A stretch of DNA of 16,203 nt from Rhodospirillales bacterium (GCA_003252195.1 QKFK01000027.1:1-16203); one strand, 5' to 3'. Positions 1 to 7,643 are shown, numbered from the stretch's first letter. The notes: generated from the letters alone by a model not told the origin. Translations and numbers: made by a program.

Positions 1-72
1 TTTTAGTCTAGATATTAAAAAATATTGCGTAATAAAAAACGTATATTAAGCCACAAATCGTAGTTATGCCTA

Positions 73-91
73 TAGCGTACGCTAATTTTTT
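73..91. other. 12-base perfect palindrome followed by a T run
   Basis: TAGCGTACGCTA at 73-84 is its own reverse complement, and T residues follow at 86-91. It lies downstream of the minus-strand glycosyltransferase stop (150-152). As RNA the stem would be only four base pairs with a GUAC loop, too weak for a convincing terminator, and the T run lies on the wrong side for the minus-strand gene. It could instead be a dyad operator or the end of a gene outside the window. The rest of bases 1-149 shows nothing recognisable. Confidence 0.2.
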
Positions 92-149
92 AAAATAGCA
101 AGCAATTAATATAAGCTTTTATTATTATTTTTTGTCTCTATTCACACTT

Positions 150-1748
150 TTACGGGTTAGGTAGCTTCTCCGCCACTTCTATTACCTCTTTAACCATTTG
201 ATTAAAATCACTTCTGCTATCTGCAATCTGCTTAAATATGGCAGATTTTTTTGCATAATAATTTTTATCAGATGCGAGCTTATTTACTTCCTCTATTGCT
301 TCATCCCATGTGTCAAAAGAGAGATCTCTGCCAGCATATGTGGTGCCAATATCGCCAATATATCGGGTGATAACAGGTAATCCTTGTTTCATTGCGTATA
401 TTGAGCTAAATCCGCCACCAGCTCTATCTGGGTTTAAAAATACATCGCATGCACAATAATATCCAACTAGATTTTCTGTTATCTTAATGTGTTTAGTGTA
501 TGACCCTAAATCATGTTTTTTTGCTGTAGCTTCGTATTTGCTATATGCCCCAATGAATAAAAAACGTGCTTTAGGGTTTTTTTCATATATGTCTTTTATT
601 TTTTCTACAAACTCTTCTGTAACCTCATTATCAAGTCTGACGCCAACTATTGCGACTACGAAGTTGTCATCATTAAAGCCTAGATCTGTTTTTGTTATAA
701 TCTTATTGGGGGATGGTATTTTAAGTTGGTGGGGTATATGGATTATTTTTTCTTTCTTTACTACTTTTGAATTGAAAAGCTCTTTATCGGTTTCATTAAA
801 ATCCCTTGAAATTAACCTGTACATATTATTGCTAGCAGGTGCGAGCTCAGAACTAGTTGGTATCAGTATGGTTTTTATGTGCTTTGATAATATGTCGGAT
901 AGAATGTCGTTGCCACCAACTGAAAAAACAATGGATGGAGCATATTCTTTTATTTTATTAACAATGTTGTTTAGTTCATCTGTGTTAGGCATTATTGTTG
1001 ATGGCTGATAGAAAGGGATCTTGTCTATTTCTTTTATTTTACAAAGAACTTCAAGAAAAACCCCTTTGTAATTAAAAAATGCGTTATCTATTGTATAGCG
1101 CGGTGTTGAGGCTGTGTTTATAATAAACGGGTTGTAACCTAAATCTTTTAGTGCCAAGGCATAATCTACAGCTATTTTAGAAGGTGCGTGTTGATAGGAT
1201 AAAAATTGGTTGATTAGTATGATAACGTTTTTAGTGTTATTTGTTGTTATGTTTACAGGAGCCATCTCTGCTGAATATACATTTGATAGCTGTGTTTGTA
1301 GGTTAAAAATTGTTTGAAGAAGGTTAACTTTTTCTTCGGGGGTGATTTTGTCTTGGTTATCAAATAAAGTTTTGTTGATTAGGAAAAGAAAATATTTTTT
1401 TGCGCCTAATACTGGGCTGTATTTTGATAGTTTAAGTAGAGTTTCTAGTTTATCTTTATAATCGCCAAGACGATATACCAATGACCCCCATGTTAATGCC
1501 AAATCAATATTGTTATCCATATTTTTATTAAAATTATTAAGGCATATGGTCTGTATTTGATTTAGTATAATCTTATTAAAAGACGAAGTATTGATAAAGT
1601 TTTCCTTTAAGAAATCTTTATCTGATGAACAGATATCTTCTTTATCTAATTTTTTAATTAATTTTAAGAATTTTTTTTCTGTGGTTAATTCTATGTTGAT
1701 TCCACTGCTCGTTCGTCTATTTCTTCTTGAACTCATTGTCTTTCTCAT
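150..1748 (-). CDS. GT4-like glycosyltransferase with helical N-terminal extension
   Basis: Probable sugar-nucleotide-dependent glycosyltransferase of the GT-B fold, 532 aa. The first ~160 residues are Lys/Asn/Leu-rich, predicted mostly helical, and match no domain I recognise. A Rossmann-like half begins near residue 175 (NVIILINQFLSYQHAPSKIA) and a second near 365 (FVVAIVGVRL). The C-terminal donor site is seen at 437-460: NPDRAGGGFSSIYAM followed by KQGLPVI, which corresponds to the glycine-rich loop and EX7E region of GT4 enzymes, with Tyr451 where the second Glu commonly sits. There is no signal peptide or membrane segment, so it is cytoplasmic or peripheral. Two starts are possible: ATG at 1748, and ATG at 1736 (528 aa); neither has a strong ribosome site. 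It is divergent from wecE and separately transcribed. Donor and acceptor cannot be predicted. Gene reality is near certain; family moderately sure. Confidence 0.85.
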   Translation of the reverse strand: MRKTMSSRRNRRTSSGINIELTTEKKFLKLIKKLDKEDICSSDKDFLKENFINTSSFNKIILNQIQTICLNNFNKNMDNNIDLALTWGSLVYRLGDYKDKLETLLKLSKYSPVLGAKKYFLFLINKTLFDNQDKITPEEKVNLLQTIFNLQTQLSNVYSAEMAPVNITTNNTKNVIILINQFLSYQHAPSKIAVDYALALKDLGYNPFIINTASTPRYTIDNAFFNYKGVFLEVLCKIKEIDKIPFYQPSTIMPNTDELNNIVNKIKEYAPSIVFSVGGNDILSDILSKHIKTILIPTSSELAPASNNMYRLISRDFNETDKELFNSKVVKKEKIIHIPHQLKIPSPNKIITKTDLGFNDDNFVVAIVGVRLDNEVTEEFVEKIKDIYEKNPKARFLFIGAYSKYEATAKKHDLGSYTKHIKITENLVGYYCACDVFLNPDRAGGGFSSIYAMKQGLPVITRYIGDIGTTYAGRDLSFDTWDEAIEEVNKLASDKNYYAKKSAIFKQIADSRSDFNQMVKEVIEVAEKLPNP

Positions 1749-1774
1749 AATGTTCGTGTCTAAAAAGACATTAA

Positions 1775-1780
1775 ATTATA
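1775..1780 (-). promoter_or_regulatory. Candidate -10 element for the minus-strand glycosyltransferase
   Basis: Read on the minus strand this is a perfect TATAAT, 26 bases upstream of the first ATG (1748). No convincing -35 box is found at 16-18 bases; TTAAAC at 1795-1800 is too close. Placement in the divergent intergenic region supports it, but AT-rich sequence makes chance matches likely. Confidence 0.3.
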
Positions 1781-1818
1781 GTAATTAAATAAAAGTTTAA
1801 GATTTTAATAAATTAGGA

Positions 1819-1847
1819 TTGGTTATATTTCTTAATTAATTTATAAT
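1819..1847 (+). promoter_or_regulatory. Candidate sigma70-type promoter for wecE
   Basis: TTGGTT at 1819-1824 and a perfect TATAAT at 1842-1847 are separated by exactly 17 bases. Transcription would begin near 1854, leaving a leader of about 28 bases before the GTG start at 1882. The site sits in the 133-base gap between the two divergent genes. Confidence 0.45.
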
Positions 1848-1881
1848 GCATCAATCTTTTTAATTTGTAAGAGAGTGTGTT

Positions 1882-3021
1882 GTGGCAATTCCTTTTAATC
1901 GACCTCATGTAATAGAAAAAGAATTTGAATATATGAGAGACGCAATTGAGCGTAAGGCAATTTGTGGCGATGGTTATTATACAAAGATTTGTCATAAATG
2001 GTTTGAAGAGAGTTTGTCTGTTGAAAAGACTCTTTTAACACATTCGTGTACCGCGGCATTGGAAATGGCTGCTATATTGCTAGATATAAAGCCTGGTGAT
2101 GAAATAATAATGCCTTCTTATACATTTGTCTCAACGGCCAATGCTTTTGTATTACGTGGAGGGGTGCCAGTATTTGTTGATGTTAATCCATATACTATAA
2201 ATATTGATGAAGAACAGGTTGAAAAAGCTATTACTGAAAAGACAAAGGCAATAGTTCCAGTTCATTATGCCGGAATGAGTTGTGATATGGATAAGATTAT
2301 TGCTCTGGCTAATAAATATAATATAGCAATAATAGAGGATGCGGCTCAAGGGGTTGGTTCTTTATACAAGGGGAAACCATTAGGGACAATAGGCGTCCTA
2401 GGAGCCTATAGTTTTCATGAAACAAAGAATGTTATATCTGGCGAAGGCGGGGCATTGTTGATTAATGATAGCTCGTATGTAGAAAGGGCTGAGATAGTAA
2501 GAGAAAAAGGAACAAACCGCTCTAAATTTTTTAGAGGTGAGGTTGATAAATATACATGGGTAGATGTCGGTTCTTCTTATTTGCCAAGTGATTTAGTAGC
2601 AGCTTATTTATATTCACAGTTAGAGAATATAAATAAAATAAATGACAAACGAAAATATGTTTGGAATTTTTATAATAACTTTTTTGCAGAATATGAGAAT
2701 AAAGGATACATCAGAAGACCTGTGGTCGCTGATTATTGTCAGCATAATGCTCATATGTTTTTTATATTATTTAATTCATATGACATGAGGTACAAATTTA
2801 TCAGTTTTCTAAAAGAAAAAGGAATTAATTCTGTTTTTCATTATGTTCCATTGCACTCTTCTCCTGCTGGTCAAAAATATGGTAAAACACCATTTGCAAT
2901 GAATGTAACAGATAAAGTATCCGATACGTTAGTTCGGTTGCCATTGTTTTATGATATTAGTGATGATGACTTGTCATATATTGCCGATACAATAAAACAA
3001 TTTTTTGATGATAATTTTTAA
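1882..3021 (+). CDS. wecE: dTDP-4-amino-4,6-dideoxygalactose transaminase
   Basis: PLP-dependent aminotransferase of the DegT/DnrJ/EryC1 family, 379 aa, the usual length for WecE (RffA). It converts dTDP-4-keto-6-deoxyglucose and glutamate to dTDP-4-amino-4,6-dideoxygalactose (dTDP-Fuc4N) in the cytoplasm. The block GAYSFHETKNVISGEGGALL (174-193) places the PLP lysine at Lys182. The stretch REKGTNRSKFFRGEVDKYTW just downstream and FHYVPLHSSPAG near the C-terminus agree very closely with E. coli WecE as I recall it, which separates it from ArnB, PerA or FdtB types. The start is GTG at 1882 with AAGAGAG about 6 bases upstream; no better ATG lies nearby. RmlA and RmlB, needed for the substrate, are not in the window. 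The next intact gene of the pathway, a wecD-like acyltransferase, lies 450 bases downstream beyond a decayed gene. Confidence 0.93.
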   Translation: MAIPFNRPHVIEKEFEYMRDAIERKAICGDGYYTKICHKWFEESLSVEKTLLTHSCTAALEMAAILLDIKPGDEIIMPSYTFVSTANAFVLRGGVPVFVDVNPYTINIDEEQVEKAITEKTKAIVPVHYAGMSCDMDKIIALANKYNIAIIEDAAQGVGSLYKGKPLGTIGVLGAYSFHETKNVISGEGGALLINDSSYVERAEIVREKGTNRSKFFRGEVDKYTWVDVGSSYLPSDLVAAYLYSQLENINKINDKRKYVWNFYNNFFAEYENKGYIRRPVVADYCQHNAHMFFILFNSYDMRYKFISFLKEKGINSVFHYVPLHSSPAGQKYGKTPFAMNVTDKVSDTLVRLPLFYDISDDDLSYIADTIKQFFDDNF

Positions 3022-3040
3022 AACATTATAAATTTAAGGT

Positions 3041-3292
3041 TTAATAAAACTCAATTTTAATTAAGTCATTTATTCTTGCGACCTTATCGAGCATTTCTTC
3101 TTGGGATGAGAATTCAAAGAAAACTATTCCGACTTTTTGAACCGTATAATCATCTTGAGCTGTCTTGCAAAATGTCTATGACAGTATATATTCTTTTCTG
3201 ATTAATACAACTTTATAAATGGCCGGGTTGTTGTAAAATTGGTGCGGATTTGAACTGGTAAGAATTAGAACTTGATTGCTAATTATATAAAT
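3041..3292 (-). pseudogene. Decayed minus-strand gene, C-terminal remnant (weakly ATP-grasp-like)
   Basis: The 450-base gap between wecE and the GNAT gene has no intact gene, but its minus strand holds protein-like sequence in one frame. Codons from 3292 down to the terminal TAA at 3041-3043 read with a single internal stop (TAG, + bases 3176-3178). Before the stop comes SSNPHQFYNNPAIYKVVLIR; after it comes FCKTAQDDYTVQKVGIVFFE and then FSSQEEMLDKVARINDLIKI. The regular spacing of hydrophobic and charged residues looks like a folded-domain C-terminus. The GIVFF..S.EEM..K...IN..I pattern reminds me of ATP-grasp enzymes, but this is weak. Above 3292 the same frame has TAA at 3293-3295 and 3299-3301, then is open again to about 3430 with less convincing content. 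No start codon is recognisable. The rest of the gap is AT-rich with nothing I can identify. Confidence 0.4.
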
Positions 3293-3473
3293 TTATGCTT
3301 AGTATGTTATGTGTTTGTGGTTATTTATAGACTGAATTTTTATAATTTCTAGCTCAAAATAGTTGTTTGTGCTATTGTTCTCAATATACTTGTTGTGGCA
3401 TATCGCTAAAGATAAATAATGTACAATATCATGTTTTTTACGTTTTAGTTATTGCATTGAGGTGCAAAATATA

Positions 3474-4217
3474 ATGAAAATCATTGAGGCAACTTGGGAA
3501 AAAAGAAATTTAGGCTGTGATGCTTATGAGGTGCTGTTAGATAGTGAAGATCTTGCGAACTTTGATTCTGTTTTGGAAAAGATTAAAGAATATGGTTTCT
3601 CTAAAAAGTCTTATGTGGTTATAAAAATACCAACAGGAAACATTAAAGCTTTACATGATTTGCAGGATAATGGCTTTTATTTTATGGAAACGCAACTATC
3701 ACTTTCTAAAACGTTTGATAATGATGATTTGGAAAAGTTTTTATATAGACACATAGGTAATATGGAGAGGGTTGTTGTTGAGAAAACAAGAGATGAATGG
3801 CTAAAAATTGTTGAACAAATTACTCCCGATATGTTTGTAACGGATAGAATAGCATTGGACCCATGTCTTGGTTTAGAACAAGCTTGTACAAGGTATAAAA
3901 ATTGGATTATGGATTTATTGGACCATCCAAAATCTGTAATGTTTAAGTTGCAAAAAGAAGAAGAAATAATATCTTTTGAGGTAGGTGTCTATAATTATAA
4001 AAACATATTAGATGCATTGATTGGTGGGGTGTTTGCTAAATATAAGGGCGGAATGTATGGTATGTATCAGAACTATCCTGTAAGTGATTATGAGGCTGAT
4101 ATAAGAAAAAAAATAGTTACTGTATCAACAAATAATTTCCCAATGTTGAAAATACATCAGCAAACAGGTATGACTATTAATAGAATGTTATATGTTTTAA
4201 GAAAAATCTATAAATAG
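3474..4217 (+). CDS. GNAT acyltransferase, dTDP-fucosamine acetyltransferase (WecD)-like
   Basis: Probably transfers an acetyl or other acyl group to the amino group of dTDP-Fuc4N, the WecE product. 247 aa from ATG 3474, chosen because GAGGTG at 3459-3464 sits 9 bases upstream; a GTG at 3462 lies inside that ribosome site and would add four residues. Similarity to E. coli WecD, judged from memory, runs the whole length: TWEKRNLGCDAYEV near the N-terminus, ALHDLQDNGF at 59-68, RIALDP...ACTRYKNWI at 125-145, a glycine-rich GGVFAKYKGGMYG at 184-196 where GNATs bind the CoA pyrophosphate, and the C-terminal NFPMLKIHQQTG (221-232). WecD's proposed general acid Tyr208 falls on His228 here. It starts a tight operon with the carrier-protein genes, so the donor could be acyl-ACP rather than acetyl-CoA. 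Fold confident, substrate inferred. Confidence 0.75.
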   Translation: MKIIEATWEKRNLGCDAYEVLLDSEDLANFDSVLEKIKEYGFSKKSYVVIKIPTGNIKALHDLQDNGFYFMETQLSLSKTFDNDDLEKFLYRHIGNMERVVVEKTRDEWLKIVEQITPDMFVTDRIALDPCLGLEQACTRYKNWIMDLLDHPKSVMFKLQKEEEIISFEVGVYNYKNILDALIGGVFAKYKGGMYGMYQNYPVSDYEADIRKKIVTVSTNNFPMLKIHQQTGMTINRMLYVLRKIYK

Positions 4218-4234
4218 ATTGTGTGGAGAATACT

Positions 4235-4711
4235 ATGAGTGAGGAAGTAATTTTAAAAGATTTAGATGCATATGCTATTCAGCAATATCAGCAAAATAGA
4301 TATCCTTGTTTTTTTGTTGATTGGATTGAAGAGGCTATTCCTGGTAAGAGTGCTAAAGGGTATAAGAATTTCACTTTTAACGAATGGTTTTTCCCAGCGC
4401 ATTTTGAAGATGAACCCAATGTTCCTGGGTTTATTCAGATAGAAACATTAACCCAAGTGTTTTTAATGACATTTTTAACTATGCCAGAAAATAAGGGTAA
4501 AAAAACAGGTTTTGTAAGTGTTAAAAATGCAAATTTTAAGAAGAAGATTATTCCTGGGCAAAGATTAGATATAGAAGCTACTTTAGATTTTTATAGTAGA
4601 GGTCTAGCAAAGGGCAAGGTTAAGGGGATGATTAAAGGTGAATTAGCTTGTGATGCGGAGTTAGTTATAGCTGTGCCAGATGTTATGACGCAATTTAGAC
4701 CTAAGTCATAA
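4235..4711 (+). CDS. FabZ-like hotdog-fold (3R)-hydroxyacyl-ACP dehydratase homologue
   Basis: 158 aa, close to the usual 140-150 of FabZ. The active-site block is clear: FNEWFFPAHFEDEPNVPGFI followed by QIETLTQ, matching the FabZ pattern NE.FF.GHFP..PVMPG...IEA.AQ. The catalytic pair would be His56 and Glu70, with the same 14-residue spacing as FabZ. The preceding FFVDWIEEAIPGKSAKGYKN also fits FabZ (VD...E..PG....KN). Hence it may dehydrate a 3-hydroxyacyl group on the ACP encoded downstream, although some hotdog relatives are thioesterases. No ketosynthase or ketoreductase is present in the window, so a full chain-extension cycle cannot be assembled from this locus alone. Start ATG 4235 has GGAG at 4225-4228; the in-frame GTG at 4223 overlaps that site and is unlikely. 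It follows the GNAT gene by 17 bases. Confidence 0.82.
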   Translation: MSEEVILKDLDAYAIQQYQQNRYPCFFVDWIEEAIPGKSAKGYKNFTFNEWFFPAHFEDEPNVPGFIQIETLTQVFLMTFLTMPENKGKKTGFVSVKNANFKKKIIPGQRLDIEATLDFYSRGLAKGKVKGMIKGELACDAELVIAVPDVMTQFRPKS

Positions 4712-4733
4712 GCAAATAAGTAAGGAACTATAT

Positions 4734-6518
4734 ATGATTATGCGTGTTGCCGATTATGTTATGCAAAAGCTATACGGTCATGGGATTGAACATTTATTCA
4801 TGGTTACTGGCCGTGGAATATTGTATTTATCTGATGCTGCTGCAAAACAAGAAGGCTTAACCTGTGTATCAACACACCATGAGCAGGGTGCATCTTATGC
4901 GGCAATGGCATATGCTCAGAATAATGGGATTGGTGCTTGCTTGGTTTCAACTGGGTGTGCAAGTGCAAATGCTGTAACAGCTGCTTTATGTGCATGGCAA
5001 GATGATGTTCCAATGGTTGTTGTTTCTGGTCAAAACACTTTGCGTGAAACCGTGCGCCACACATCATTGCCTGTGCGAACATATGGTCAGCAAGAGGCTG
5101 ATATAATAGATATAGTAAAGCCAGTTACAAAATATGCTGTAATGTTAGAAGATTCTAATCGTGCTGTGTATGAAGTGGAAAAGGCATTGTATCTAGCTGT
5201 TTCTGGTAGAAAAGGCCCCGTATGGATTGATGTCCCTCTTGATGTTCAAAATATGAGGATAGACCCAGATGAACAAGAGCATTATGTTCCAGAAGGCAAT
5301 GAATTGCCAGAGGCTAGTAGGATAGAAGTTGCCGAGGTTGTGAATGCTTTAAAAGAAGCTAAAAGACCTGTCTTGTTTATTGGTAGTGGCATTCACTCTT
5401 CAGGTGCTAAAGAAGATTTCGCTAAATTTGTGGAGAAATACAACTTCCCTGTTGTGTATTCAGCTGGTGCAACTGATGTGTATGGTTCTAAAAATGATTT
5501 GGCAATAGGCACTGTTGGCGCGATGGGAGCAAGTAGAGCCGCTAATTTTACTGTCCAAAATTCAGATTTATTGTTGGTTGTTGGTTGCCGTATGACATCT
5601 ATGACTGTTGGTATAGATGCCTGCAAATTTGCACGAGAGGCTAAGGTTGTAGCAGTTGATATTGATCCACATGAGCATAAAAAAGGCACAGTAAATATTG
5701 ATAAAGTAATTATCTCGGATGCTAAGAAATTTATAAATCTGCTTGCAAATGAAGAGATTAAATCAGCACCAAAAGAATGGCTTGATAAATGCTTGCATTG
5801 GAAAAAAATATTCCCTAAATGTGAAGAAGAACGCAAACAGAGCACCGAAGTTGATATGTATTATCTTGCTGATAGGTTGTCCAAGCATTTAGATGATGAT
5901 GCTGTATTTGTTAGTGATTCTGGGTTGGAAGAATTGATCTTGCCAACTAATATTGATTTTGGAGATAAGCAAAGAGCTCTTCACCCATCATCTCAAGGGG
6001 CGATGGGATATGCTTTACCTGCAACCATAGGAGCTTATTGTGCAAGCGGCAAGCAAGTTGTTACAGTTATAGGCGATGGCTCTATTATGATGAATATTCA
6101 AGAGCTTCAAACAATTTCTTATAACAAGTTTCCAATTAAAATAATTGTTCTAAATAATAATTGTTATGCCGTAATTCGTAAGCGTCAGAAAGATTTGTTT
6201 AGGACACGTACCGTTGGTACTGATGCTGAAAATGGCGTGTCTTGCCCAGATTTTAAAAAGGTTGCAGAATGTTTTGGTTTTGCATATAGCAAAATTGAAA
6301 ATAGCACCAATTTAGATGAAGGGTTGAAAGTTGCTTTGGCAACAGATGGTCCTGTGATTTGTGAGGTGATGGGGCTTGAAGATCAAAATTATTTGCATAG
6401 CTCCTATGCGAGAAATGTGAATGGTAAGTTTGTGCAAAGACCTATAGAAGATCAGTCGCCTTACCTTGATAGAGAATTATTTTTGTCTGAGATGATTGTT
6501 GAACCAATTGACCAGTAA
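4734..6518 (+). CDS. Thiamine-diphosphate-dependent enzyme, acetolactate synthase-like
   Basis: 594 aa with the full three-domain layout of the ThDP decarboxylase/carboligase family. The PYR domain occupies about 1-170 with the cofactor-activating glutamate in THHEQGASYAAMAYA (Glu50). The central domain spans about 195-340, including RPVLFIGSG and VVAVDIDP. The PP domain has the metal/diphosphate motif GDGS at 447-450 ending in LNNN at 473-476. Such enzymes decarboxylate a 2-keto acid and either release an aldehyde or join the acyl anion to a second carbonyl. Relatives in polysaccharide loci include YerE-type branching enzymes, but the substrate here is unknown. The C-terminal tail RPIEDQSPYLDRELF lies beyond the usual core. 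It is flanked by the FabZ-like and NeuB-like genes, suggesting aldehyde or keto-acid chemistry shared with the LuxC/LuxE pair. Start ATG 4734 has AAGGA at 4722-4726; ATG 4740 is less well spaced. Confidence 0.88.
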   Translation: MIMRVADYVMQKLYGHGIEHLFMVTGRGILYLSDAAAKQEGLTCVSTHHEQGASYAAMAYAQNNGIGACLVSTGCASANAVTAALCAWQDDVPMVVVSGQNTLRETVRHTSLPVRTYGQQEADIIDIVKPVTKYAVMLEDSNRAVYEVEKALYLAVSGRKGPVWIDVPLDVQNMRIDPDEQEHYVPEGNELPEASRIEVAEVVNALKEAKRPVLFIGSGIHSSGAKEDFAKFVEKYNFPVVYSAGATDVYGSKNDLAIGTVGAMGASRAANFTVQNSDLLLVVGCRMTSMTVGIDACKFAREAKVVAVDIDPHEHKKGTVNIDKVIISDAKKFINLLANEEIKSAPKEWLDKCLHWKKIFPKCEEERKQSTEVDMYYLADRLSKHLDDDAVFVSDSGLEELILPTNIDFGDKQRALHPSSQGAMGYALPATIGAYCASGKQVVTVIGDGSIMMNIQELQTISYNKFPIKIIVLNNNCYAVIRKRQKDLFRTRTVGTDAENGVSCPDFKKVAECFGFAYSKIENSTNLDEGLKVALATDGPVICEVMGLEDQNYLHSSYARNVNGKFVQRPIEDQSPYLDRELFLSEMIVEPIDQ

Positions 6519-6534
6519 TTTTTAGGAGATATAA

Positions 6535-7569
6535 ATGGCCAAAGTTCTGTTGAGTAATAATGTTGCAATTGCAGATTATGAAATGCCTTATATTGTTTGT
6601 GAGGTTAATTCTAGCCACAATGGCAGTGTTGATACTGCTAGGGATATGGTAACTAAAGCTAAAGAAATTGGCTGCGATTGCGTTAAATTTCAATCATGGT
6701 CCGCGGAATCTCTTTATTCAAACAGTTATTATGCTGCTAATCCAATTGCCAAAAGATTGGTGCAGAAATTTGCATTGTCTGAAACGGAGTTGCTTGAGAT
6801 GGCTAATTATTGTAAAGAAATTGGTATATCTTATTCTTCTACTCCTTATTCTAATGAAGAGGTTGACTTCTTGTTAGAAAAATGTGGAGCTCCATTTATT
6901 AAAATTGCTTCGATGGAAATTAATAATTATGGCTTCTTAAAATATATTGCCTCAACTAAAGCTCCTTTGGTGTTGTCAACTGGTATGGCCGAGCTAGATG
7001 AAGTGAAAAAAGCTGTGGAAGTCATTGAGGCTGCTGGTAATAGCAATATTGTATTGCTTCATTGTATTTCAATTTATCCAGCTGCTCCTGAGACAATTCA
7101 TTTGAATAATATTTTAGGCTTAAGAGAAGCTTTTTCTAATTATCCAATTGGTTTTTCTGACCACACATTAGGAACAGAAACTGCGTCAGCGGCAACTGCC
7201 TTGGGTGCGGCTTTGATTGAAAAGCACTTTACTTTAGATAAAACTAAAATGGGTATGGATAATAATATGGCAACTGAGCCAGAAGAGTTTGCTAAACTAA
7301 TTCAGAACTGTAAAAATGTTCATGCTGCCATGGGCTCAAGAGAACGTGTTGTTTCAGAAGCAGAATATGCTCAAAGGAAGAAAATGCGTCGTAGCGTGAT
7401 TGCGGCAAAAGACTTGCAAGTAGGACATGTTATTTCGGAGGATGATTTGGATGTTAAACGTCCTGGTGATGCTATCCCCCCAAGTGAGATTCCAAATTTG
7501 ATTGGACGTAAGCTGGCTAGAGATGTTGCTGCGGACGCAATTATGAGAGAAGAAGATTTTATTAACTAA
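6535..7569 (+). CDS. NeuB-family PEP-dependent (nonulosonate-type) synthase
   Basis: 344 aa, normal for the sialic/pseudaminic/legionaminic acid synthase family, which condenses phosphoenolpyruvate with an aldehyde (the open form of a sugar). A TIM barrel covers about 1-280, with CEVNSSHNGS at 22-31, FIKIASMEINN at 121-131 carrying the active-site Lys123, GFSDHT at 206-211 and EKHFTLDK at 229-236. His210 and His231 keep the 21-residue spacing of the two metal-ligand histidines of Neisseria NeuB (His215, His236). The SAF/antifreeze-like C-terminal domain covers about 285-344 and includes VKRPGDAIPPSE. After the second histidine the sequence is MGMDNNMATEPEEF, not the commoner PGPDH....P. No other nonulosonate gene (CMP transferase, epimerase, NeuC/PseB type) is nearby, so the substrate may not be a hexosamine. 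Start ATG 6535 has a strong AGGAG at 6523-6527. Confidence 0.88.
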   Translation: MAKVLLSNNVAIADYEMPYIVCEVNSSHNGSVDTARDMVTKAKEIGCDCVKFQSWSAESLYSNSYYAANPIAKRLVQKFALSETELLEMANYCKEIGISYSSTPYSNEEVDFLLEKCGAPFIKIASMEINNYGFLKYIASTKAPLVLSTGMAELDEVKKAVEVIEAAGNSNIVLLHCISIYPAAPETIHLNNILGLREAFSNYPIGFSDHTLGTETASAATALGAALIEKHFTLDKTKMGMDNNMATEPEEFAKLIQNCKNVHAAMGSRERVVSEAEYAQRKKMRRSVIAAKDLQVGHVISEDDLDVKRPGDAIPPSEIPNLIGRKLARDVAADAIMREEDFIN

Positions 7570-7571
7570 AC

Positions 7572-7616
7572 GGTAATTTAAATTTTGCACTATCTGAAGC
7601 AATATAATATATTACC
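7572..7616. promoter_or_regulatory. Possible regulatory spacer before the ACP gene
   Basis: The 74-base gap between the NeuB-like and ACP genes is the only sizeable break in an otherwise tight gene set. It contains an inverted repeat GGTAAT (7572-7577) / ATTACC (7611-7616) with a 33-base loop and a perfect TATAAT at 7603-7608 without a well-spaced -35 box (TTGCAC is only 12 bases away). It could be a weak internal promoter or processing site, or nothing. Confidence 0.18.
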
Positions 7617-7643
7617 TTTCGACACTATATGGAGACTTAAACA

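Noticed and set aside
487..1008. Long + strand open frame opposite the minus-strand glycosyltransferase.
   Set aside because: It reads through the complement of a clear GT-B coding region, has hydrophobic low-complexity content and no family resemblance.
3422..3427. TACAAT as the -10 box of a promoter for the GNAT operon.
   Set aside because: No -35 match lies at 16-18 bases, and similar AT-rich hexamers are common in this gap. A promoter is expected here but cannot be placed.
4804..5845. Minus-strand open frames opposite the ThDP enzyme.
   Set aside because: They are shadows of a well-conserved gene: the translations are Ser/His/Leu-rich and lack motifs.
6535..7569. Apparent loss of a metal-ligand histidine in the NeuB-like protein (DN instead of DH after the second histidine block).
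   Set aside because: Aligning with Neisseria NeuB shows that the two ligand histidines are those in SDHT and RHFT; both are kept here (His210, His231) at the same spacing. The DH site is not a ligand.
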